Below are positions 45,189-54,580 of a stretch of DNA of 64,000 nucleotides, piece after piece. The notes beneath the pieces were generated by a model. The model saw only the letters and a program-made list of their open reading frames with translations, did no database searches and was not told the DNA's origin. Positions within the stretch are counted from its first letter, which is position 1; each line of letters starts with the position of its first letter. The stretch covers positions 124,001-188,000 of the forward strand of contig CAMATZ010000004.1 in the NCBI GenBank assembly GCA_945861275.1. Direction: 5' to 3'. The position numbers and the translations under genes were made by a program. The DNA comes from Bordetella parapertussis. GTDB taxonomy: Bacteria; Pseudomonadota; Gammaproteobacteria; Burkholderiales; SG8-41.

Positions 45189-45422
45189 AATGCCTCCTGT
45201 GCGGGTGATCTGCGCTAACGCAGGGGTAGGCGGGAACTATACGTCAAACTCGCAGGCGTGAGGTTCGCGACCAGCACACCACCCCGGCCTTGAATTCAAG
45301 CGTAAATACGGCGCCCTCCAACGGCCCTTTCTTGATGCTGGCCAGTGCGTTATGCTGCTTGTCCATGTAGATGATTTTGCTGTTGTTAAGTCCTCAACGA
45401 AACGCTTACAGGATCATAACTG
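45189..45422. other. Intergenic region between divergent propeller and monooxygenase genes
   Basis: 234 bases. I see no recognisable gene. A 40-codon minus-strand frame is open, but I could not match it to a family. Promoters for both flanking genes should lie here. Confidence 0.4.
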
Positions 45423-47201
45423 ATGAACGTCGCAAATCTACCGGCTTTCGAGATGCCCGCCGTCCACTCCGAGCAGGAACTTGTCGAGCAGTGGCTTGAG
45501 CAGCTCAGTATCGCCCTTCACAGCGGAAGCCGGGCTTCTGTTGCATCCCTGTTTGCGCCAGACGGACACTGGCGCGACCTGCTCGCATTTACCTGGTCCA
45601 TCACACCGTGCCAGGGCGCCGATGACATTGCCGCCTTGATGGTGGCGCAGCAGGGAAGCACCAAAGCGCGCGGATTTGCCATCGCGCAAGGACGCACGCC
45701 ACCCCGCCGCGTTCGTAGGACCGGGATCGATATCATCGAAGGAATCTTCCAGTATGAGACGGAGATTGGGCGCGGTTTCGGTGTGGTCAGGCTGTTGGCG
45801 AATGAACCCACGAAAGCGTTTCAACTCATGACCAATCTGCATGAACTCAAGGGCTTCGAGGAAAAAGTCGGCAGGCGGCGCCCGACCGGAGAGGCCTATT
45901 CACGCAACTTCGGCGGGACCAACTGGAAAGAGCAGCGCATGGCTTACCAGTCCTATGCGGACCGGGAACCCGCAGTCCTGGTCGTCGGCGGTGGTCAGGC
46001 CGGACTGACTGTGGCGGCCTCGCTGGGCCACCTCGGTGTGGATACGCTGGTGATCGACAGGCATGAGCGGGTTGGCGACAACTGGCGCAAGCGTTACCAC
46101 TCGCTCGCGCTGCACAACCCTACCGATATCAACCACCTGCCGTACATGCCCTTTCCGCCGAACTGGCCTACCTATCTGCCCAAGGACATGATTGCCGACT
46201 GGTTCGAAGCCTATGCCTGGGCCATGGAAATCAACTTCTGGACCAGCACCGAACTGGCAAGCGGGACTTACGATGCGTCTGCGGGACGATGGCAAGCAGT
46301 GGTTCGCCATGCCGATGGCAGCGAGCGGACCGTGCATCCCAAGCATCTGATCTTCGCCAACGGACTGGTGGGATTCCCGCGCATTCCGGAGCTGCCCGGA
46401 CTGAAAGATTTCAAGGGCGATGTAATGCACACCGCCGAATTCACCAACGGCGCCCACTGGCGCGGCAAAAAAGCGCTGGTGCTGGGCACAGGAACCAGCG
46501 CTCACGATGTCGCCCAGGACCTGCACAGCAACGGCGTAGCCACCACTATCATCCAGCGCGGACCGACCACGGTGGTGAGCATTAATCCCGCTGCCAAGCT
46601 GGCTTACGGTCTCTACGAAGGCGTTGCGGTAGACGACGGGGATCTGTTTGTGACCACGAACACGCTGCCGGTCACCAGACGCAATTTTCAACAGGTCACT
46701 GCGCGCATGGTCGAGGTTGATAAGAAGATGATCGATGGCCTGATTGCGCGCGGGTTCAAGTGGGACGCCGGCGAAGACATGGCTGGACACCAGATGAAGA
46801 TACGCACCCGCTACGGCGGCTACTACCTGGATGCGGGTTGCGCCGAACTGATCATCAACGGCGAAGTTGGGCTACTGCAGTTCAACCTGATCGAACGCTT
46901 CGTTGCCGAGGGCGTGCGGCTCAAGGACGGATCGGTCAAGCCTGCAGACCTGGTGGTACTGGCGACGGGCTTTGTCACCCAGGAAGTACTGGTGGGAAAA
47001 CTGCTGGGCGAAGAAGTCGCGCGGCAGGTGGGCCCGGTGTGGGGCATCGGCGCGGACGGCGAGATGAATAATATGTGGAAGCGTACCGCGCAGGAGGGCC
47101 TCTGGTTTGTGGGCGGCAGCTTTGCAAACTGCCGTATCTACTCGCGTTATGTGGCGCTGCAAATAAAAGCGATTGAGGAAAGGCTGTTGTCGAAGGGGTA
47201 A
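45423..47201 (+). CDS. Flavin-dependent monooxygenase with N-terminal NTF2-like domain (copy 1)
   Basis: 592 residues. The N-terminal ~165 residues contain HWRDLLAFTWSITPCQGADD, like an NTF2/SnoaL fold. The rest is an FMO-type flavoprotein: FAD loop VLVVGGGQAGLTVAASLG, RVGDNWRKRYHSLALHNP, NADPH loop LVLGTGTSAHDVAQDL and the ATG-like VVLATGFVTQE. It would oxygenate an organic substrate using NAD(P)H and O2. A paralogue of identical length lies inverted at 56520-58298. Substrate not predictable. Confidence 0.86.
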   Translation: MNVANLPAFEMPAVHSEQELVEQWLEQLSIALHSGSRASVASLFAPDGHWRDLLAFTWSITPCQGADDIAALMVAQQGSTKARGFAIAQGRTPPRRVRRTGIDIIEGIFQYETEIGRGFGVVRLLANEPTKAFQLMTNLHELKGFEEKVGRRRPTGEAYSRNFGGTNWKEQRMAYQSYADREPAVLVVGGGQAGLTVAASLGHLGVDTLVIDRHERVGDNWRKRYHSLALHNPTDINHLPYMPFPPNWPTYLPKDMIADWFEAYAWAMEINFWTSTELASGTYDASAGRWQAVVRHADGSERTVHPKHLIFANGLVGFPRIPELPGLKDFKGDVMHTAEFTNGAHWRGKKALVLGTGTSAHDVAQDLHSNGVATTIIQRGPTTVVSINPAAKLAYGLYEGVAVDDGDLFVTTNTLPVTRRNFQQVTARMVEVDKKMIDGLIARGFKWDAGEDMAGHQMKIRTRYGGYYLDAGCAELIINGEVGLLQFNLIERFVAEGVRLKDGSVKPADLVVLATGFVTQEVLVGKLLGEEVARQVGPVWGIGADGEMNNMWKRTAQEGLWFVGGSFANCRIYSRYVALQIKAIEERLLSKG

Positions 47202-47227
47202 TTTGCAGGCCTCATGATGTCTACACC

Positions 47228-48379
47228 TTAGTCGGCTGGGCGCTCGTACCACACGCGCCCGTCCTTCACCGTCAACTGCGCCAGCAGGCGGCGCTTGGCA
47301 GTGATGGTGTCGCCGTCGCTGTCGCGCAATTCGTAACTGCCGTCGCGCAGCTCGAACACCGACACATCCGCGTTGGCCCCCGGCTTCAATGTGCCCACCG
47401 TACCGGCGTAGCCCATGAGGCGTGCCGGCGTCGCGGTAACCCGGCGCACGATTTCCTCGAGCGGCATGCCGAAATGCAGCAGCTTGGTCATCGTCGTGGG
47501 TAAATCCCAAACCGGGCCGCGGGTTGCGCTGGTCATGGTGAGGTCGGTCGAAATCGTATCCGGCAGGAAACCCTGATCCAGGGCTTTCTCGATCATACGG
47601 AAGTTGAAATGGCTGCGGCCGTGCGCGCAATCGAAAATAATGCCGGCGCGCTGCGCTTCCACCACTTCCTTCAGCACAAATTGTTTCTCCTGCCCCATGA
47701 TGCCGTGGTTGCGGCCGTGATAGCAGTGGGTGACGATGTCGCCCGGCTTCATGTGCGCGATTAAATCAGGCAGCGGCACCGGAGAATCGGTGATGTGCAT
47801 CATCATTGGCACGCCACCCGCCATGTCCGCCGTCTTGCGCGCGAGCTTGACCGGCTCAGCCGAGTACTCCCACACCAGACCGGGGCCAAAGCGCAGTTTC
47901 ACACCGATCGCCAGATCGGGATTTTCGGTAATGATGCGTGCGCACCCTTCCGGATCGGCGTACGGGAAATGCGACAACTCGCCACCGCGTGAGGTGCCGG
48001 TGATGCCGATTGCCGACAGATTGACGAAGGCCCTCACGCGCGTGCGCACATGGTGATCGAGGACATTGCGCAAGCCCGCAAAGTTCGCGGAGCCGGTACT
48101 GCCGGCGTCGCAGACCGTGGTCACGCCACTGCTGCGGCAGAACAAGTCAGTGTGTATGCCCATATCGTGTCCATTAATGAACACATGGGCATGCATGTCG
48201 ACCAGCCCCGGCATCACCAGCCGGCCCTTGGCGCTGATGGTTCGCAGCGCCTGATTGGCCGGCAGCGATGGCGCAACCGCGGCGATCTTGCCGCCGGCGA
48301 TGGCGACATCCATCACACCGCGCAGGCCAGCCCCCGGATCAATCACTTCACCGCCGGTCAACAAAAGATCATATTGCAT
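47228..48379 (-). CDS. Amidohydrolase/deacetylase family metallohydrolase
   Basis: 383 residues from ATG 48379, which follows GGGGAGGGG. VMPGLVDMHAHVFINGHDMG gives the HxH metal site. Lys is in LAIGVKLRFGPG, His in MMMHITDSPVPLP and GDIVTHCYHG, and Asp in DTISTDLTMTSA. The pattern is that of dihydroorotase-like deacetylases, which hydrolyse N-acyl or cyclic amide substrates. It is convergent with the monooxygenase gene and divergent from the racemase-fold gene at 48577. Confidence 0.85.
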   Translation of the reverse strand: MQYDLLLTGGEVIDPGAGLRGVMDVAIAGGKIAAVAPSLPANQALRTISAKGRLVMPGLVDMHAHVFINGHDMGIHTDLFCRSSGVTTVCDAGSTGSANFAGLRNVLDHHVRTRVRAFVNLSAIGITGTSRGGELSHFPYADPEGCARIITENPDLAIGVKLRFGPGLVWEYSAEPVKLARKTADMAGGVPMMMHITDSPVPLPDLIAHMKPGDIVTHCYHGRNHGIMGQEKQFVLKEVVEAQRAGIIFDCAHGRSHFNFRMIEKALDQGFLPDTISTDLTMTSATRGPVWDLPTTMTKLLHFGMPLEEIVRRVTATPARLMGYAGTVGTLKPGANADVSVFELRDGSYELRDSDGDTITAKRRLLAQLTVKDGRVWYERPAD

Positions 48380-48576
48380 AGGCCCCTCCCCTTCCATCTG
48401 GTGGCTTGCGAATTGGCATATCTTAACGCCCCTTGCTCATCCGGTGCTGTACTGTGGAGGCTCACGCCGATGGGTAAAAAAACTACCGTTAAATATCCTG
48501 TGTTCGAAGCAGGAGAGTATATTATCTCGAGCAGCCACGCGTACCTTACGCTAATCCTCCAACAGAAAGGCGCAGC

Positions 48577-49287
48577 ATGACCCGTCATTTTGGTGTCCTC
48601 ATTCCATCCACCAACACCACCGTCGAGACCGAACTGGCGCAGTTGCCTTCAGGTTATCAGGCGCACTATGCGCGGCTGCTGACGAGCACGCCGGGACAGC
48701 CGTTCTCGCCCAGCCGTGACGACGATATCGACTACCAATCGAAGTTGCTGGGCACCGCCAGGGTCGAGATGGTGATATTGATGCAGACCTCGGCAAGCCT
48801 GTTTGCCGAGGATTACGACGAGAGCGTGACGCGGCGCATGAGCGCCGCCGCCAACGGTGTACCGGCGATCACCTCCGCTCAAGCGGTGGGTCGCTCGCTG
48901 CGCGCGCTCGGCGCGCGCAGGATCGGGCTCGTCTCGCCCTATTCGGCGGAGGTCAACGAGCGCGCGCGGCATTATTTTGCCGGCAAACACGGGCTCGAAA
49001 TAATGGTCGTCGAAGGATTCGCAGCCACGGATTCGTATGTGATCGGCAATCTCGGACCGGAAAAGGCGCGCGATGCCTTCGCCCGGATCGACCGCCCGGA
49101 GATAGACGCTTTTATGGTGCCTGGCGCCAATTTCCCGACGATGGCGTCGATCGCAGCCTGGGAGCGCGAATTCAACAAGCCCGTGGTGACCTCCACTCAG
49201 GCGTCGCTGTGGGCGATGGCGCGCCAGCTCGGCGGTGAACGCATATCAGGTTTCGGCCGCCTGCTCGAGCAGATGCCGCCGGATTGA
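48577..49287 (+). CDS. Maleate isomerase / Asp-Glu racemase fold protein lacking both catalytic cysteines
   Basis: 236 residues. FGVLIPSTNTTVETELAQLP and FGRLLEQMP match maleate isomerase and arylmalonate decarboxylase relatives (AMDase fold). Those enzymes use one or two cysteines, in motifs like ACTSG and SCTN. Here the first place reads MQTSAS (Gln70) and the second PGANFP (Gly183 and Ala184), and the whole protein contains no cysteine. It is therefore either catalytically different or a binding protein. Start ATG 48577 is 198 bp after the divergent amidohydrolase start. Confidence 0.75.
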   Translation: MTRHFGVLIPSTNTTVETELAQLPSGYQAHYARLLTSTPGQPFSPSRDDDIDYQSKLLGTARVEMVILMQTSASLFAEDYDESVTRRMSAAANGVPAITSAQAVGRSLRALGARRIGLVSPYSAEVNERARHYFAGKHGLEIMVVEGFAATDSYVIGNLGPEKARDAFARIDRPEIDAFMVPGANFPTMASIAAWEREFNKPVVTSTQASLWAMARQLGGERISGFGRLLEQMPPD

Positions 49288-49356
49288 TTTTTTAATCGTT
49301 CAGCGGCGCGCCTGCCGCAACGGACCGCCTAGACGCAACCTCGGGCAGCGCCGAAC

Positions 49357-49800
49357 TTAGCTGTGCGCCTTATTCGTTGGCGTCCCGACCCAACCGGTTT
49401 GCGACACGTCGAAGGTCACATTGTCTGGGCCGCTGTAGCGAACCTCGACATTACCGTGCCCGGCCGGCGCGCCACCCGCGCCCAGTCCCAGCGCCACGTT
49501 GATGTCATCCCGCGGTTTTGCGCCGGACGCAGCCAGCTTTTCGGCGGTCTCTTCCAGGCTCTCAACCTGAAATCCGATGTGATGAATGCCGCTCCAGCCT
49601 GTGCCACGCTCGGCGCCGGCGATCACGTCGTTCTTGAAGCGCAGAATCGCAAGATTGATATGGCCGTCGGTGAGGAAGTAGCCCGCGGTGCGTGCACTAT
49701 CAAGCCTCCTCACTTCCTTGAGACCGAAGTTCTCGATGTAGAAACGCGCGGTTGCCTCTTCGTCCTGTGTCTGAATCGCAATATGCCTGATCTGTGCCAT
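49357..49800 (-). CDS. VOC (glyoxalase/dioxygenase fold) protein
   Basis: 147 residues. IRHIAIQTQDEEATARFYIE, then GWSGIHHIGFQVESLEETAE and PGHGNVEVRYSGPDNVTFDV show two beta-alpha-beta-beta-beta units with metal-ligand positions His, His and Glu. It could be a lyase, isomerase or ring-cleaving dioxygenase. Substrate unknown. Confidence 0.85.
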   Translation of the reverse strand: MAQIRHIAIQTQDEEATARFYIENFGLKEVRRLDSARTAGYFLTDGHINLAILRFKNDVIAGAERGTGWSGIHHIGFQVESLEETAEKLAASGAKPRDDINVALGLGAGGAPAGHGNVEVRYSGPDNVTFDVSQTGWVGTPTNKAHS

Positions 49801-50042
49801 GATGGAGTTTCCTTTGGGTCAAGTTTCTTTCGGATCGGACTGGCTCAACTCTGAATAAACTACCGGAATTTCAAATACCCTTTTTCACTTAGCTACAATC
49901 TATCCCTCGACCGGCAAACAGTCAATCGCGTGCGCAATCCTGATGCCGGTTGCAAGGCATACTATGCGTCCTGGAACTACAATGACGGATCGGTTCTGCC
50001 TGTGGCAGCGGTAAATTTTATCGAACGAATGGGGGTAATTTA

Positions 50043-50897
50043 ATGCTTGCTGGCGTGTACTACTTTCCGACCGACTACGGGATCGATATCTCGGAGCTCG
50101 CCCGCGCCCTTGAAGAACGCGGCTACGATGCGCTGTTCGTGTGCGAACACACGCATATTCCTACCAGTCGCCGCACGCCGTTTCCCGCTGGCGGCGAACT
50201 CCCGAAAAAATATAAACACACCTACGATCCGTTCGTCGCGCTGTCATTTGCCGCGGCCGCGACGCGTAAGCTTAAGCTCGGGACAGGCATAGCCCTCATT
50301 CCGCAACGCGAACCGATTGTTACGGCCAAGTCGGTTGCCAGTCTCGATAAATTGTCCAAGGGGCGGTTCATCTTCGCTATCGGCGGCGGATGGAACGTTG
50401 ACGAGATGGAAAATCACGGCGCCCGCTATGAAACACGATTCAAGCTGCTGCGCGAGCGCGTGCTGGCGATGAAGGCGCTGTGGACGCAGGAAGAAGCGCA
50501 GTTTCACGGCGAGTTCGTCAATTTCGATCCGGTTTGGATGTACCCCAAGCCGCATCAACGGCCGCACCCGCCGGTGCTGATCGGTGGTGAATCCGATCAC
50601 ACGATCAAGCGCGTGGTCGAGTTCGGAGATGGTTGGTTCCCGCGCCCGCGCAAGGGCTGGGAACCCAAAAACGCGGTGGCCCGCCTGAATGAAGCGGCGC
50701 GAGTGGCAGGGCGTGACCCGGCGTCACTACCGATCACGGTATTTGCAGCACCGGCGGATCGCGAAAAGCTGGCGCCCTATTGCGAGGCAGGCATCCATCG
50801 CGTGCTGTTCGAAGTGCCGGATGTAAGCCGCGACGAGATACTTCGCATACTCGACAAGAACGCGCCACTGGTGGCGGAGCTTGCGGCGGCGCATTGA
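50043..50897 (+). CDS. Luciferase-like monooxygenase family oxidoreductase
   Basis: 284 residues. The barrel segments FPTDYGIDISELARALEERG, then LFVCEHTHIPTSRRTPFP, LKLGTGIALIPQREPIVTAK and FIFAIGGGWNVDEMENHG match the F420-dependent LLM class (TIGR03619 type), although FMN-using members exist. It is a flavin or deazaflavin oxidoreductase acting on an unknown compound. No neighbouring flavin reductase is visible. Confidence 0.85.
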   Translation: MLAGVYYFPTDYGIDISELARALEERGYDALFVCEHTHIPTSRRTPFPAGGELPKKYKHTYDPFVALSFAAAATRKLKLGTGIALIPQREPIVTAKSVASLDKLSKGRFIFAIGGGWNVDEMENHGARYETRFKLLRERVLAMKALWTQEEAQFHGEFVNFDPVWMYPKPHQRPHPPVLIGGESDHTIKRVVEFGDGWFPRPRKGWEPKNAVARLNEAARVAGRDPASLPITVFAAPADREKLAPYCEAGIHRVLFEVPDVSRDEILRILDKNAPLVAELAAAH

Positions 50898-51009
50898 GGC
50901 GGCGACAGCACCGGCAGGAGGCCTGGATGAGCCCGTTGGGGGAGTCGTCCAGCCGGTTCAGAAAAAACCTCTTGACGAGCGAGTAAGCCTGGGTGTTGAC
51001 TACGGTCCT

Positions 51010-51408
51010 ATGAAGCCTATCCCTATCAAAACAATCATTTCTGCCGCGGCCATCGCACTCGCACTTCAAGGTATCGTTGCCGGCCAGGCGGGCGCGCAAG
51101 GCCAGCCCCAGAGAGGCGGACAGGGCCAAGCGGTACTGGCGCCCGCCGATGCGAAGGTGCTGGCACAAGTCCGCGTGCCGACGACTCATGCCAACATCCA
51201 CACCGGTCCGAGCTCAGGGAACGAGGTGATCGTGCTCGCGGCTATGGGCACGGTCATGCCCATGGTGGGACGCCGTGGCGAGTGGATCCAGGTGCAGCTC
51301 GCGCCTGAAATCCGCAAGACGGGCATTCCGATGCGCTGGTACAAGAATGAGAGCAGCGGCTGGATGCACGACTCCACGGTGGAGTTCCTCACCCCCGAAT
51401 CAAAGTAA
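51010..51408 (+). CDS. Secreted SH3-like domain protein
   Basis: 132 residues from ATG 51010. The signal peptide IISAAAIALALQGIVAGQAGAQ is followed by a Gln/Gly linker and a bacterial SH3 domain (ANIHTGPSSGNEVIVLAAMG, WIQVQLAPEI, SSGWMHDSTVEFL). Such modules bind cell-wall or protein ligands in the periplasm. It lies 112 bp after the LLM gene on the same strand and is convergent with the exported NHL propeller. Confidence 0.78.
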   Translation: MKPIPIKTIISAAAIALALQGIVAGQAGAQGQPQRGGQGQAVLAPADAKVLAQVRVPTTHANIHTGPSSGNEVIVLAAMGTVMPMVGRRGEWIQVQLAPEIRKTGIPMRWYKNESSGWMHDSTVEFLTPESK

Positions 51409-51486
51409 GAGAGCGGCAAGCGGCGCTTCCCGATCGGGCCATTCACACCAGCGGGACCGCGTCCACCGAGGGGGCGCCTGTCTCGG

Positions 51487-52731
51487 CTACTTGCGTGTGC
51501 GCACGGGATTCACCATGGCCATCGGCCCGATGATCCTGTTCGGATCGGCGTTGGGCTTCGGCCGGAATTTCTGCGAGCGGCTGTTTGCGACCTCGGTCAC
51601 GTAGAGATTGCGATCCGAATCGACGTGTATTTGGTGGACCCCGTCGAATTGGCCGGGCAGCGCGCCCGGCCCGCCGATGTCGAGGATGTAGCGCCCCTCA
51701 AGGTCGTACTTCACCAACCGGTTGGTGGTCCATTCCGCCACCCAGACGTGATCATCGTGCGTCACGGTATGAGCGAGCACGGATGAGTTATAGCCGGTCG
51801 GCCACATCGCCAGAAACCTGCCGTCCTCGTCAAACACCTGCATCCGATGGTGCTGGCGGTCGGCAACGAAGAGCCGCCGATCGCGGCTGATGCCGATACT
51901 GTGCACCGACCAGAACTCGTTTGCCTTGGGATTGGCGGGATCCACCGGTGTCTGTCCCCAGTCCTTGATGAACTTGCCGTTCGGATCGAACTTCGCCACG
52001 CGCACGCCGGCATAACCATCGGCCACGAAGAACGTGCCATCGGGCAGCCATGCGATGTCCGTCGGGCGGTTGAAGTTGTTCGGCCCCCGCCCCGGAACGC
52101 CCCGCACGCCCATCGTCTTCAGCAGCTTGCCGTTATTGCTGAAGATGTTGATCTCGTGCATGTCGTCATCGACGATCCAGATGCGCTTTTCCGGGTCGTA
52201 CGGGTTCATCAGTATCTTGTGAGGCCCGCGGCCCATCTCGCCGAGTCCCGAGCCGCGTGGCGGCGCCAGATAATGGTCGTGCTGCAACCACTCTTCTATC
52301 GTATGGCCGTCGCGGTCGACCGCGAACAACAGGTGGTGCCGGCGCATCTGATACGGGTAGGGCTTGCCGGAGTAGTCGCGCCTGCCGGTATTCGTGCGAC
52401 GAGGGTTGAGAAGGCAAGCGCACGTCCACGGCTCGGCGCCCGGCGGCAACTCAATCTCGCCGCGCTGCTGCACCCAGACCTTGTCCGGACTCTCGGCCCA
52501 AACGCCTGCGCCCGATCCCCATGTCCAGCCGGCATGCGGGAGATTATTGTTGGGCAACGGCTTTGGCCACGGAACAACGGGCTCGTAGTCGCCCATGTCA
52601 ACCTTGCGGACCGGTTGCTGAGCGGGTAGCTGCTGGCCTTGTACGTTCGTGCTGATCGCCAGTTCCCCGACCGGCGCAAGCGAAACCAGCACCAAGGCAG
52701 CAGAGGTGATGAACAGTATCCTTGCGCGCAT
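51487..52731 (-). CDS. Exported NHL-repeat beta-propeller protein
   Basis: 414 residues from ATG 52731 with AGGAG at a seven-base spacing. The signal peptide is ILFITSAALVLVSLAPVGEL. Propeller blades include FNRPTDIAWLPDGTFFVADG, FDPNGKFIKDWGQTPVDPAN and VHSIGISRDRRLFVADRQHH. It resembles the cytoplasmic propeller at 44268-45188. It follows the UGSC-type selenoprotein gene by 143 bp on the same strand and may belong to the same transcript. Confidence 0.82.
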   Translation of the reverse strand: MRARILFITSAALVLVSLAPVGELAISTNVQGQQLPAQQPVRKVDMGDYEPVVPWPKPLPNNNLPHAGWTWGSGAGVWAESPDKVWVQQRGEIELPPGAEPWTCACLLNPRRTNTGRRDYSGKPYPYQMRRHHLLFAVDRDGHTIEEWLQHDHYLAPPRGSGLGEMGRGPHKILMNPYDPEKRIWIVDDDMHEINIFSNNGKLLKTMGVRGVPGRGPNNFNRPTDIAWLPDGTFFVADGYAGVRVAKFDPNGKFIKDWGQTPVDPANPKANEFWSVHSIGISRDRRLFVADRQHHRMQVFDEDGRFLAMWPTGYNSSVLAHTVTHDDHVWVAEWTTNRLVKYDLEGRYILDIGGPGALPGQFDGVHQIHVDSDRNLYVTEVANSRSQKFRPKPNADPNRIIGPMAMVNPVRTRK

Positions 52732-52874
52732 TGTGAGTCTCCTACGATGGGGCAATGCTGCTCCTGCGGTAACCCTATGTCAAATGCAGTTCCGTGTCAG
52801 CATCATGACTGCTGAATCCCATCGGCGTTACGATCCCACAACCATTGTTGCTGCGGTGAGCTCTTATCTACCGC

Positions 52875-54563
52875 TCACTTTGGCAACTGGATTTTTTTGC
52901 TCGTGGCGTAGCCCTGCTTGAAGTTCTGCCGGTAGATAGACGAGCGGTTTCTCAGCGGGTCGCCGGCGACGACGATCAGCCACTGCGTTTGCGGCAGCAT
53001 CAGCGGAACGAGACGCTCGGTATCGTCGGAAAGGCGCCATGCGGCGGGAAGCTCGCCCTTCTCGACCAGGCCCGCGAGCGTGGTCTCGGGCGTATGGTGA
53101 TCGGCGAGCATCATGTGCCACTCGTAGTAGCGCGCGGGCACTGTGGCGTGCTGCTTGAGGTGCTCCGAGACGTCGCGCTTGGAGTAGCCCGCTTTGGCGA
53201 GTATCGCGGCGATCACCGGCGTCAGCAGCAGCACGTGCGACTCGACGTAGCCGCGCGAGCTTTGGTACGGCTCAATCATGCGCTTGACCCAGTCGACAAT
53301 CAGATCGAGATGGCGCTGCGCCGATTCGCCCGCGGTGGTAAAGGGGTCGCTCGCTGTCCTCACCGATGTAATCGTGACGACGCTGTCTTCAGGCTTGAAA
53401 CCGCGGGTGACGTGCAACGGCTCCCAGCCCATTTCGACACATGCCTGATCGTTCTCGGCGACTACCGCCCGAAACATCTGGCCGAAAGTCGCCATGTCGG
53501 TGGTCCCCGGCAGAAAGCGCGGGACGTTCCTCGCGAACAGCCGGTAGAAGCGGCCGATGCTGGTATTGGCCTGGTTGCCCGGGCGTTGCGCGCCCTGCTT
53601 GTGGTCGAATCCGAGCTGCTCGCGAATCGGGCCGTTCACTATGATCATCGCTTCCCAGCCTGGCGTGCTGCCGCCGTGCTTCATGCCGTACTCGGGGTCG
53701 CACATGACTTCGACAATGGCAACCAGCACCGGCATGTATTCGGGACGGCACCCCGCCATCACGCCGTTGACCGCGATATTCCAGAGGGTCGCTTCAGCCT
53801 GACTCGGTTGCATGACCCCGAGCACTTCGCCGGACGCGCGGTCGGTGTAGCGCAGGAACGCTTCAATCTTTTCTATCGTGGGCGGAACGATCGGCAGTCC
53901 GTCGCTCCACTGGTTGCGCTGAAAGTGCTCGTTGACCTCCTCGAAAGTGCCCTTGAAGACAATCTCGCGATCGTCCGGCTCCACGCTATCGGCGGCTGCT
54001 TCTGTTGGCGCTTCCTGCGCCGTGAGCTGGCGCACGATCTGGTCGACCAGCACCTCTTCGATATTCTTCACCACCGTCGGGCGGTCGTGCGTCGAAATCA
54101 CGCCGGGGTAGGTCGCCACGCGAAGATCGACGCCGGCCTGTTTACCGATCGCCTGCGCCGACTTCGTGAAGCCTTCGTCTATGGCGATCGTGACGGTCGG
54201 AATGCCGGCGTTTTCTGCTGCGATACTGGCGCGCGAACTCGCGGCCGTGCAGCTTCCTCACCCTGCAGTGCCGGAGATCACGAGATCGCATTCGAGCGCC
54301 TCGAGCCTCTGCGGCAATGCTTTTATGACTTCCGACTCGCGCGCGCCGTAGGTGTCGCCGAATTCCCGGTGCGACACGAACCTGATGTCAGGAAAGCGCT
54401 TGAGCAGCGCCTTCTCGATCACTTCGAACGTGAACTCACTGTCGAACTTGTGGTTGGAGAGCTCTCCGATGGTGAGCCCGTCCAATGAGTTCGGACGCAC
54501 GGCCCGCGTCTTGCGCTGGGGCGCGCGCCGTCCCAGCGGATACACAACTTCGTAGGTTGACAT
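52875..54563 (-). CDS. UGSC-type selenoprotein A (in-frame TGA read as selenocysteine)
   Basis: 562 residues if TGA at 54258-54260 encodes Sec102. ATG 54563 has AAGGAGG at a six-base spacing. The frame continues unbroken across TGA: LVISGTAG-U-GSCTAASSR, giving the U-G-S-C motif (Sec102, Cys105). An N-terminal domain (about 25-170) precedes a large C-terminal domain with QWSDGLPIVPPT, NGVMAGCRPEYMPVLVAI, GSTPGWEAMIIVNGP and NQANTSIGRFYR. A hairpin directly after TGA fits a bacterial SECIS. From memory, a UGSC (seleno)protein family has this motif with Sec or Cys; its reaction is unknown. Gene calling would otherwise give two pieces of 101 and about 414 residues. It lies 17 bp after a decarboxylase-like gene. 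Confidence 0.85.
54217..54253 (-). promoter_or_regulatory. SECIS-like stem-loop of selenoprotein A
   Basis: Numbering T of TGA as 1, outer stem GCTGC (8-12) pairs with GCAGC (40-44), GGC (15-17) with GCC (31-33), and GCG (19-21) with CGC (26-28). The apical loop is AGTT with G23-U24. E. coli fdhF has its SelB-binding G and U at the same offset (from memory). Confidence 0.75.
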
Positions 54564-54580
54564 CGATTCCTCCTTGACGA

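Noticed and set aside
45250-45390. A short minus-strand open stretch upstream of the NHL gene
   Set aside because: It reads about 40 codons from ATG but matched no family I could recognise; it may be a remnant, but the support is too thin.
52989-54488. A 499-codon plus-strand frame opposite selenoprotein A that would avoid the TGA
   Set aside because: Its translation is His/Arg-rich without family motifs, while the minus strand shows conserved sequence on both sides of the TGA.
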